Positions 23,901 to 32,593 of a stretch of DNA of 64,000 bases are shown piece after piece. The translations under genes were made by a program, and so were the position numbers. The notes beneath the pieces are model-generated. The model ran no database searches. It saw only the letters and a list, made by a program, of their open reading frames with translations, and had not been told where the DNA came from. How positions within the stretch are numbered: the first letter of the stretch is position 1; every line of letters starts with the position of its first letter. Source of the DNA: Drosophila persimilis (Eukaryota; Arthropoda; Insecta; Diptera; Drosophilidae); contig NW_020825289.1 of the NCBI RefSeq assembly GCF_003286085.1, positions 20,858,001 through 20,922,000 on the forward strand, written 5' to 3'.

Positions 23901-25712
23901 GGATTATGTATGGTTTAGTTTATGTTTAGAAGGAATTCATAGGATAAGAGAAACTCAAAAAAATTCTTCATTCATTACTGATATGAGGATACCCACAACG
24001 AAGCTTTAATTAATGAATGTGAGTATGTAATACGATATAAACTCTTAACCACAGCCACAGAAACAATCCCCAATCAAACCTCATCGACACGGGTCCTTCT
24101 GACGACGCCACCTCCTTCGTTTATTGACATTTTAAGCGGCAGACATTTCCTCATGTTTTATGCATGCTGCCAGACAATTCCCCGGACATTGAATTCCATT
24201 CCCTTACTAAACGTGTATTTTTCGATGAGGATAGGGTGCAAGCAGTTGACCTGACCCCACCGCCCCAAACCAAACGGGCAGCGGGGGCAACTGTTTAAAA
24301 GTTCAAAGCTTTCAACACTAGCACACACCACCCCGTCCCGCTGGCAGAGAAAACGCCCACATGGACGCCTTGGGGACCAGCATGACGCTGCATTCCTTGC
24401 TGCATCCTTGACCCAAACAATGCGCCAATTTGTGGGCCAATGCCTGGGGATGGGGGTGTCAGTGGCAATGGGAGAGTCAACTAGGGGATGGGCCGAGCCT
24501 AACGAAGTGAAAAGTTAAGTTGAATGCAAAGAAAAGCACTCCCGTTCTGTGGGACAGGGCCGGGGGTGCAGCGGGGCCTGGCAATGACCAAGTGGAAAGG
24601 TCTACCACCTGCCAGCCATCATGGCGACGCCTGAGGCAAGGACGTGGCCCCTCCAGTCTCAGTTTCAGTCTCGACAAGCCGTTAAATGGAATTGAAAATG
24701 TTGCAGAAAATCAATAAATTTCACTTGTGCCGCTGCACAAGACTGCCGCGAATTTCGTTTTCAACTTTTTGGCATGCCCTGTGTTAGCCAGGTTTACAGA
24801 AAAGTTTCTTAGCTATTTCAGTTTTTTTCCCCCCATGTTTTATGGCCTGCATTTTGTAGTCAGTTCCAGCCCCTGGCCAGACAAGAGCCTAAGAATGCCC
24901 CAGACATGGTTAAGGGAGTGCAAAACCCCCAATATGATGTCACGCTATTGAAGTCGAAGGGGAGGGAGAAAGCACAGGAGTGGCCCGACCATGGAAAATT
25001 CTGAATACTCTTTGGCCTAAAACCACTCTCGCCAACATGCATTGGTCTGTGATGGCCTCAGGTGCGTGATGGGAATAGAAACGGAACGAAAAGTTTGTTC
25101 AAAATAAATGTAGAATTTAAAGTTGAAGCCGGCCCCATGAGAACCAACAGCTGCAGGACGTGGACTATCCCCCAGAGTACTCTTAAAACGAGGAAAACAA
25201 CTTGTAATGTCGACCGGAAGTGAGGTGAGAGTTGGCAGGGAATGCAGCGGAAACGAACATGGCGACCGGGCCTCCGCTGTCTATCATGGCTGTTTCCGTC
25301 TAGCAAATATTTAACATTTCAGTACGGTACGTACAGAGCTTAACCTTAAATAATAGCAAACTTTAATGAAGCTCCATATAAGCAGCAAAAATCATTAAAT
25401 TATCTTATTCTTCTTTGGGCAAAACGAGTTTATGATATGATACTTGTCCCAATGACGTCAGAAATATACGAATGCCCAAGTCAATGAGCTTGCATAAATT
25501 ATAAGAGTCTTAAAACTATGCAGAGCCTCGACAGATCAGATCGTCAACAAGCTCAAGCACAGCAGTGGTTGAAAGAATAGGCCGATGACAGCGGGGTCGG
25601 GGTCTCTAGTACCCAATGAAAATAAACATCTAAACATAAGACAAAAACAATGTTAAACAATTTCTAATCAGCCAGCGGCTTGTATGTGTAACCATGCCAA
25701 CCGTTCTCAACC
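17995..25712. other. Non-coding spacer between the inverted tRNA-Asn repeats
   Basis: No supported protein gene. The part at 20400-23550 has CT/GA tracts (20030-20070, 21160-21183) and CpG-rich promoter-like DNA around 20740-20890, including overlapping initiator-type words TCAGTCAG. It is a candidate for the EcR-A promoter or another 5' region, unproven. (CCCCAT)n lies at 19010-19036, and a possible hAT-like MITE at 22985-23209. A high-complexity open frame at 19469-19684 (minus) is unrecognised. Confidence 0.5.
22985..23209. mobile_element. Possible hAT-type MITE
   Basis: Ten-base inverted termini AGAGATGGGC (22986-22995) and GCCCATCTCT (23199-23208), or 11 bases with one mismatch, enclose 225 bp. 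CAGAGATGGGC resembles hAT terminal repeats. No matching 8-bp target duplication is seen (ATATGCAC versus AGAGAGCA), and the inside shows no transposase. It may be chance or an old copy. Confidence 0.35.
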
Positions 25713-25785
25713 GGTCCTGTGGCGCAATGGATAACGCGTCTGACTACGGATCAGAAGATTCCAGGTTCGACTCCTGGCAGGATCG
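25713..25785 (+). tRNA. tRNA:Arg-ACG: tRNA-Arg (anticodon ACG)
   Basis: Identical to the 6968 copy and shares its immediate 5' flank (TCTCAACC). Anticodon at 25746-25748; T7 terminator eight nt after the 3' end region. It is head-to-tail opposed to the Asn gene at 25939, and both sit within the interval flanked by the inverted repeats. Confidence 0.97.
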
Positions 25786-25938
25786 ACGTTTTTTTGCATA
25801 ATTTTTGTCTCTTCTTTTTAATCACAAACTATTGTCATTATCAATATTATCATTGAAGTAAAATTAAATCTTTCTTCTAGTGGTCCCGTAGAGATTCTTT
25901 TATTTAGAACGGTACAGTACAACAAAAAGAGATATGGC

Positions 25939-25955
25939 CGCCCCCGGGTGGACTC

Positions 25956-25995
<40 letters not shown>

Positions 25996-26012
25996 AATTG
26001 CGCCACGGAGGC
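25939..26012 (-). tRNA. tRNA:Asn-GTT: tRNA-Asn (anticodon GTT)
   Basis: An intact 74-nt gene; sense-strand T5 terminator about 10 nt downstream (CTTTTTG). Its flanks do not match the neighbouring inverted-repeat units, so it belongs to an older duplication or a separate insertion. Confidence 0.97.
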
Positions 26013-26173
26013 CATGGAAATAGGTCAAAATTCAAGCTTTAAGATAGAAATTCTCTCCGGGCATTAACTACTTTCCAAAGAAAGGCAACTAGGGGATTTA
26101 CCCAGTTCTTTTCAGATTTTTCTTTGTAGTTAGCTTTGTTCATAATTTACTAGAATTTTACGATGTTTCAGAG

Positions 26174-26190
26174 GCCTCCGTGGCGCAATT

Positions 26191-26230
<40 letters not shown>

Positions 26231-26247
26231 GAGTCCACCCGGGGGCG
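26174..26247 (+). tRNA. tRNA:Asn-GTT: tRNA-Asn (anticodon GTT)
   Basis: Outer left gene of arm B. Anticodon at 26208-26210; T6 terminator in TAACAACTTTTTTG. Partner of the gene at 17921-17994. Confidence 0.97.
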
Positions 26248-26493
26248 TAACAACTTTTTTGTATTCTCTTTTCTCATTTTTCACACGATTAAAAAAACCA
26301 ACAAATATAAAGGAGCTAATGAAATATATAGTGAGATTTGTATTTAGTTTTTCTAATTTTTCACAAGATTAAAAAAATCCTAGAACTATAACGCAGTTAT
26401 ATGTTAATTGGGAATTGAGTTTACTATTTGAAATAAACTACTTAAAATGTAAATAACAAGAAAGTCTTTTGTAAGATACAAAAAAATTATAGC

Positions 26494-26510
26494 CGCCCCC
26501 GGGTGGACTC

Positions 26511-26550
<40 letters not shown>

Positions 26551-26567
26551 AATTGCGCCACGGAGGC
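26494..26567 (-). tRNA. tRNA:Asn-GTT: tRNA-Asn (anticodon GTT)
   Basis: The middle, oppositely oriented gene of arm B, intact. Sense 3' flank TATAATTTTTTTG gives a T7 terminator. Its homologue in arm A is the deleted pseudogene at 17640. Confidence 0.97.
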
Positions 26568-26764
26568 TATAGAAGCAGCGAAAAATTATACCTAGTTTCG
26601 GGGAAGAGATTACCCAAGAATTTGTACACTGATTCATCATATAAAACTGCAACCCCGATTAGATAACGAAGGGGCGTTGATCAGTTCTTCCTGTTTTTGC
26701 AAGATTCCAGAATTATACGCAACAGATTCTCTTTTAATCGCGATTTGCCGTGAAAGCGGCATGG

Positions 26765-26781
26765 GCCTCCGTGGCGCAATT

Positions 26782-26821
<40 letters not shown>

Positions 26822-26838
26822 GAGTCCACCCGGGGGCG
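26765..26838 (+). tRNA. tRNA:Asn-GTT: tRNA-Asn (anticodon GTT)
   Basis: Outer right gene of arm B, partner of 17369-17442. T5 terminator in GCACAACTTTTTACC. Homology with arm A ends about 13 bp past the 3' end. Confidence 0.97.
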
Positions 26839-28493
26839 GCACAACTTTTTACCACTTATACTCTTTTTTATTTCCATACTTTTAATGAAGCTCTCTATAA
26901 AGAAACCGAAGGTGGGATCGGATCGCGTTCAAACTGATATCAATCCAAGGTCACATTCACGAAACCCGCAGAGCAGCTCGATGCATGCATGTTTTGCAAC
27001 ATCCTCTCTTTTACCACTCTTCTGACTGCGATTCCAGTTGCAGACTGGATCCAGTTTGTACAATAACACATTTGGCGCGCTGGGTCAGTCCGCTGTAAAT
27101 TTATGCAGTGCAATGGACTGGACTGGAGGCGATCCAACTGCATTTATGTAAAGCGTTTCGTCACGATTCGCGCTGAAGGAGGAAATGGCAAATGAATTGG
27201 AATCAACAGAATCGGCAGATGGGATGATGAGTTGTGTTACAACCCCTGAAAATGCATGTGGAATGAGAAGGGGAACTTGTACATACATATGTATGTATAC
27301 TTTTCACAGCTAGTTTTCTGAAATCTCACGTAACTGAGTCTACACCACGTCTCCCAATTAGAACCTCATACGGCATCACATCACAAAAGCAATAATAAAT
27401 AACATCGTCTAATGGCAACTATAACAAGTATGGGTAAACCATATATATTATAAATGGGGGTTGCATACAGTGCCTGACGACATTGTAGGATAAGCCATAA
27501 TCGATAGCGAACTTTTGAACACAAAAGCCGCATCAAATCAATTCGGTTTGCTTATAGATCCCTAGATCTATAACTTACTCAATGTCACAAACTGTTCCTC
27601 TTTCAGACTTAGTTCTACAACAGTTTTATGCTAATAACTAATACATTTTCATGACAAAAGGGTCAGCACTTTCGGATGAGCGGGTTATTGAATATTTGGC
27701 TAAAACTCGAATGCGAGGCAAAGAAACGAAGCGGGTGTAAATGCTCGGTTTTGGCGTTCTCTTCCATTTGCTATGTGTTTATACAATTATGACAAGCACA
27801 GTATGCCTTCATGCTTGCGAGTACATCAAAATATTGCAACGTTTTGTTTTAGCTCTTGCCACAAAAATCGCTTTGATTGCAGTGCATTAACCGCATTTTG
27901 CGCCATATAAACAAAATAGTCGCCATCTCATATAGGAAACCATATCTATACGAGTACTGCTAAATATTCTCCGTAAATGTGTGTGTGTGGTTTTATTTTT
28001 AAGGTTAAGTTCAGTCATTCGCCTCGTTTCGTTTTATTTGCATGACAAACAAATCGTTTTTAATATTTCGACGTCGTCCCGTTGCTGTCGGTGTGGTTCG
28101 GTTTGGTTCGGCCATTCAAATTTCCAAGTTATGCATACAATGATTTTTTTGTTGCATTTTCTAAACGTGCTTTTATTTGCATTTGCATTTGCCTGCTGGC
28201 CCTAGGCCCCAGACCCAGACGATTAGCCACGGACTGCGTCGCTTTGGCTCGCGACAGTGTTTTATTTCAATATGAAAATATGTATGAACTGGCATTTTCC
28301 ACAGACGCGAGTATTGTTTCAGCTCCAGTCTTCGGTCAGGTCTATGGACTGCCTTCGTTAGGGGGTTTCAGACAATGCAGCGCCGTTGTAACTGCACTCG
28401 GATCAAATTCATGACACGATTGCCAAGGCCAACTGATAAGAAAGAGGAGGGCAAACTGAGCCAAAAGTTAAATGACCAACGAAAAAGATATTT
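26839..28493. other. Non-coding spacer
   Basis: No tRNA or convincing ORF in 1.65 kb. The DNA is moderately AT-rich with few repeats. A frame at 28082-28560 runs across the Lys tRNA below and is accidental. Confidence 0.6.
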
Positions 28494-28566
28494 CGCCCAA
28501 CGTGGGGCTCGAACCCACGACCCTGAGATTAAGAGTCTCATGCTCTACCGACTGAGCTAGCCGGGC
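28494..28566 (-). tRNA. tRNA:Lys-CTT: tRNA-Lys (anticodon CTT)
   Basis: Intact. T5 follows on the sense strand. Its 5' flank (GGGCAATATA, then CTGAAATTCT about 30 nt on, plus strand) resembles that of the next Lys copy, showing a direct tandem duplication with a 523-bp period. Confidence 0.97.
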
Positions 28567-29016
28567 AATATAGCCAGGGTTGGCCAATAGATCTTGCTGA
28601 AATTCTAGGGGTGAAGATTCAGAAAATGATCGAACAGTTCAACATCTCTATTTTTGAATTTAAATTATATTTTTAAATACTTATATAGAATTTTGGACGA
28701 TTGTAAAAGTATGGGAGGTATTAACATAATCCGTCCATACTGTAGACATAACTCTATTTATTTAAAAATATTTTAGGCAGTTCATTTTCTTACTTTTGAT
28801 TTTCAATATAAAAATATTTTTGATCAGATTGTAAGGTATACTAAAAACAGCATGCACTCATCCATGTTTAATTATACTAATCTTTTCATAATTTTGATAT
28901 TTTTTGATATGAATACACGACATTTTATACTGAAAAATTGCTCAATCAATTTTCATTACGTTTCTATAATATCTGGAATAGAAAAATAATAAAAAATACA
29001 ACAAAAAATTAGATTT

Positions 29017-29089
29017 CGCCCAACGTGGGGCTCGAACCCACGACCCTGAGATTAAGAGTCTCATGCTCTACCGACTGAGCTAGCCGGGC
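29017..29089 (-). tRNA. tRNA:Lys-CTT: tRNA-Lys (anticodon CTT)
   Basis: Second member of the tandem Lys pair. T6 terminator on the sense strand. The spacer to the previous gene is very AT-rich. Confidence 0.97.
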
Positions 29090-29361
29090 AATATACCTGG
29101 CAACGGACCATATATCTTTCTGAAATTCGTGATAAGGATCTGGTCATAGATCATGACATTTTTGTTTATTACATTTTATTTTGTTAAAAATCCCAAAACA
29201 ATTCGAGTCTTCTGTTTGAACTTTGGTTCTTCTGGTTATACTTTCCACACGGAGAATGTGTTCTAAATTCATATAAATCTTCTAACTATATCGCTTTGGA
29301 CGACTGACTGAAGTTCGACTGAAAATCAATTCAAAGCCGATCCTACCAAAAATAAAAAGTA

Positions 29362-29435
29362 TGGCCCATGAGGGGATCGAACCCGCGACCTTCGCGTTAT
29401 TAGCACGACGCTCTAACCAACTGAGCTAATGGGCC
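29362..29435 (-). tRNA. tRNA:Ile-AAT: tRNA-Ile (anticodon AAT), variant 1
   Basis: A 74-nt cloverleaf with acceptor GGCCCAT/ATGGGCC, discriminator A and anticodon AAT in loop CTAATAA (inosine at wobble expected). Variant 1 has AGTTGG in the D loop and GGTCGCGGG/CCCTC around the T arm. Plus-strand right flank CTCTTGGCGCCATTTT matches the copy at 32182. Confidence 0.97.
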
Positions 29436-29578
29436 TCTTGGCGCCATTTTTTATTCGTGATGATTTTCAAATAACGGCAAAGTTAATATACTTCAATTAA
29501 ATCATATAAATTAAGCTATCTTGCAGCACTTCAAACAAAAATAAATACTTACAAAACTATACTCCAAAAAGTAACTCC

Positions 29579-29652
29579 TGGCCCATGGGGGGATCGAACC
29601 CGCGGCCTTCGCGTTATTAGCACGACGCTCTAACCAGCTGAGCTAATGGGCC
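29579..29652 (-). tRNA. tRNA:Ile-AAT: tRNA-Ile (anticodon AAT), variant 2
   Basis: Variant 2 differs from variant 1 by AGCTGG in the D loop, GGCCGCGGG before the T loop and CCCCC after it. Its sense 3' flank GGAGTTACTTTTTGG is identical to that of the opposite-strand copy at 31909, marking an inverted duplication. Confidence 0.97.
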
Positions 29653-29894
29653 TCATACCGCCATCTTGTTTGTAGGACTTCTTGAAATACCTATAAATCT
29701 AATCAATATATTTAACTAAGATATATTTAACTAACTATATCTCCCAAACAGTTATAGATTGTGAATAATCTATTCCATACACAAGTTTTAATAGAGGCAA
29801 TGATTCCTTTAGTACCTGTAGGATCGTCTAGAAATATTCCTTATCGATCGGTTGAGATTTCGGTTGAATTCCTATCTTCGAGACCTTGATAACA

Positions 29895-29967
29895 GCCCGG
29901 CTAGCTCAGTCGGTAGAGCATGAGACTCTTAATCTCAGGGTCGTGGGTTCGAGCCCCACGTTGGGCG
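29895..29967 (+). tRNA. tRNA:Lys-CTT: tRNA-Lys (anticodon CTT)
   Basis: Intact, anticodon at 29928-29930, T7 terminator about 8 nt downstream. First of three plus-strand Lys genes (29895, 31202, 31723). Confidence 0.97.
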
Positions 29968-31201
29968 AAAAATCCCTTTTTTTGCCTATGTTTTTATGTT
30001 GGGTATTCATACATCAACTATATTTTACTGCATACGCTTGGTAAGCTCACGGCTCTTTGGCTGCGCTCTTGTTCCTATTTTAATCAAAGTTCTGTTGATT
30101 TTACTCTGGAAACCTACCCCAACATATTTGGCCTTGTCTGTGGCAGTACCAGACGCTGCCAGTGGCATACTGATTGAAAGTATGTGAGAGGGTGGACAAC
30201 ATAATGCGTGATGCGCCTACCCATGGGGTATGTGGAGACATGAACTGGGCAGCATGTGCGCAGCAACCGCCGACGACAACATAAACAATTTGTCTGCACA
30301 AATAAGCTTTGCCTTGGCTGTCTTTTTCTTACAATTTGTATGCACATAATGAATATTCTTGTGAAGGTTCCTTCAAATGCTCTTTCAACGAACAATTGTA
30401 ACCCAAATGAACACGCATAACGCATAAAACGACTTTCATATGGACCAAATTGTAAGATTTCTACAAAAAATTATAGATTTTATTTAGCTTAAGAAGCAAT
30501 ATCATCGTGCGTATCAACATGCCCCACTGTCTGAATCGTAGGGCAACAGAAACCGTCTGCCAAGCTGATTATCTGCGCCACAGTCTGCGCGTTTCCCTCC
30601 CATGGTCCCACACGAGCCTTCATCAGCTTCTGCTCTAGCTCCAGCTTTGGTCTGTCTACCATCTCTCTCTCTCTGAGTATTTTGTTTTGTTTCCTTTCTC
30701 ACATTGTTTCGTTTTAATATTTTATAGCAAATTACTTGGCCGACGGCAAGCGGCGGCGTCAGACAGAACAGGGTATGGTAGGGGGTTGCCATGACTGCCA
30801 CCGCCACCCCCATTACCATTACCATTCCCATAGCCTTCGTTCGGATCCCCATTCCCTGAGCCCCCTGCATCCACTGCATTGAGGTAGGCGCGTAATTTTA
30901 TACATCGTTTCCATTAGGAAGCAGAAAAAATGTGCTACAGCCAGACAATTGGGTCCGTCGTGCGGCCAAGAAAACAATTCTATCCGGGAAAGAGAGATAC
31001 GCAGACACCAGTAGGGATGGCGACAATGATACCGAAAGGTATGGTAGGGCGTACGGGTAACCGTCCAGAGGTTGTCTAGAGTCTAGACGGGGCTAAAAAT
31101 AAATCAATGTGCGACGCTGCCACGTGTACGGAGTTCTCTGGTTCACTGTTCGAGGTGCTTTAGGGGACCAACTTTGGGCTTCGGAAGCCAGCAGGCAACA
31201 A
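29968..31201. other. Non-coding spacer
   Basis: 1.2 kb without a recognised gene. ORFs on both strands are short and unlike known proteins. Confidence 0.6.
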
Positions 31202-31274
31202 GCCCGGCTAGCTCAGTCGGTAGAGCATGAGACTCTTAATCTCAGGGTCGTGGGTTCGAGCCCCACGTTGGGCG
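31202..31274 (+). tRNA. tRNA:Lys-CTT: tRNA-Lys (anticodon CTT)
   Basis: Intact, anticodon at 31235-31237. Terminator T5 in AAACTTTTTG, with a longer T run as back-up. The 3' flank AAACTTTTTG recurs after the Lys gene at 43125. Confidence 0.97.
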
Positions 31275-31364
31275 CAAATTAAACTTTTTGTTCTTTTTTT
31301 TATATTTCCTGTTCTGTGCTAGTGATTTGCCCCTAACCTATATTTTCAGACCAAATTTGAGATA

Positions 31365-31516
31365 CAGTTGAACTTCCATATGTCGAACCACTAAAGCACA
31401 AAGACTTGTGAAGACTTTGACTTACAGAGTTGGTAATATTGTGCTTCTTATCGCTGTTTTAGTTGGAAATATTGGAAATTAAAGTTACAGGCGTTCGAGC
31501 TATGGTAGTTCAACTG
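31365..31516. mobile_element. 152-bp Tc1/mariner-superfamily (pogo/Tigger-like) MITE
   Basis: Terminal inverted repeats of 23 bp start CAGTTGAACTTCC on the left. The right end, read in reverse, starts CAGTTGAACTACC. There are 3 mismatches over 23 bases. The element is bounded by TA on both sides (31363-31364, 31517-31518), the expected TA target duplication. CAGTTGAAC-type ends are typical of pogo/Tigger-like elements. There is no coding capacity. It sits between two Lys tRNA genes, 90 bp downstream of one of them. Confidence 0.82.
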
Positions 31517-31722
31517 TATTTCGAAGTACTGTGTTTCAAAGTACAACAAAATATGCAGTCCTGAATACGTAATATTGTGCACGTCATTCTCCATTCTATA
31601 GCAAATTTCATTATCAAATGATACCGAATATTTTGCAGAAAGCGAGAAGATATGGTAAAAATCTCAAACGATCCTTACCTACTGAACTGGAGACAAATAC
31701 TATGGACGGACAACAATATACA

Positions 31723-31795
31723 GCCCGGCTAGCTCAGTCGGTAGAGCATGAGACTCTTAATCTCAGGGTCGTGGGTTCGAGCCCCACGTTGGGCG
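31723..31795 (+). tRNA. tRNA:Lys-CTT: tRNA-Lys (anticodon CTT)
   Basis: Intact, anticodon at 31756-31758, strong T10 terminator immediately after ACAA. Confidence 0.97.
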
Positions 31796-31908
31796 ACAAT
31801 TTTTTTTTCGTCTTCCCTTTTTTTTTATTCCTTATACAACAACTATTTATTCTACGCAAGCTAGCTAACAAATGCTTAAGTATTACAAATGGCAGAATGT
31901 GTGCAACA

Positions 31909-31982
31909 GGCCCATTAGCTCAGCTGGTTAGAGCGTCGTGCTAATAACGCGAAGGCCGCGGGTTCGATCCCCCCATGGGCCA
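31909..31982 (+). tRNA. tRNA:Ile-AAT: tRNA-Ile (anticodon AAT), variant 2
   Basis: The only plus-strand Ile gene, 114 bp after a Lys gene in the same direction. Anticodon at 31943-31945. Its 3' flank is shared with the minus-strand copy at 29579. Confidence 0.97.
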
Positions 31983-32181
31983 GGAGTTACTTTTTGGTTT
32001 TTTTTTTCAGTGTAATTTTGAATCATTAATTTTCTATATATGTAAGTTACTTTTATGATTTTGTTTGACGTCAAAGCACTTTGCTAGATCTTTTTAATGT
32101 GCGCATGTGCATTAAGTTTTATAAATATTTTACTTTTCCTTGTGGGACAAGGGTGAACTTTAAGAACAAAAAATATTATTC

Positions 32182-32255
32182 TGGCCCATGAGGGGATCGA
32201 ACCCGCGACCTTCGCGTTATTAGCACGACGCTCTAACCAACTGAGCTAATGGGCC
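32182..32255 (-). tRNA. tRNA:Ile-AAT: tRNA-Ile (anticodon AAT), variant 1
   Basis: Second variant-1 copy. The plus-strand right flank CTCTTGACGCCATTTT continues the match to the 29362 copy for about 45 bp. T6 terminator on the sense strand. Confidence 0.97.
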
Positions 32256-32519
32256 TCTTGACGCCATTTTGTATTCGGGATGTTTTTCAAAATACACAGA
32301 ACATTTTTTATTTGAATCAATATCAATAGTTTATGATATCTTATCTAAGAAGAACAGTAACAAAAAAAACACCGGGCCAGGAAGATGTTCAGATCGAACC
32401 AGTGTGATGTAGACAATTTTCCAAAACACGTATATTTTGATGAGTACATCAGGATAAGCTAAGCAAATCCATTGAGAACATCAATGTACCAAAATATTGA
32501 AAAAAAGAGGATCAAACTC

Positions 32520-32593
32520 TGGCCCATGGGGGGATCGAACCCGCGGCCTTCGCGTTATTAGCACGACGCTCTAACCAGCTGAGCTAATGGGCC
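32520..32593 (-). tRNA. tRNA:Ile-AAT: tRNA-Ile (anticodon AAT), variant 2
   Basis: Third variant-2 copy. The pair 32182/32520 repeats the order variant 1 then variant 2 seen at 29362/29579, so a two-gene cassette was duplicated. T7 terminator about 13 nt downstream on the sense strand. Confidence 0.97.

Larger units (their letters stand above)
26174..26851 (+). repeat. Inverted duplication, arm B (three intact tRNA-Asn genes)
   Basis: Reverse-complement counterpart of 17356-17994. Gene order is Asn(+), Asn(-), Asn(+), all intact. Arm B is about 40 nt longer, chiefly because arm A lost 45 nt of its middle tRNA. The arms face each other across 8.2 kb. Confidence 0.92.
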
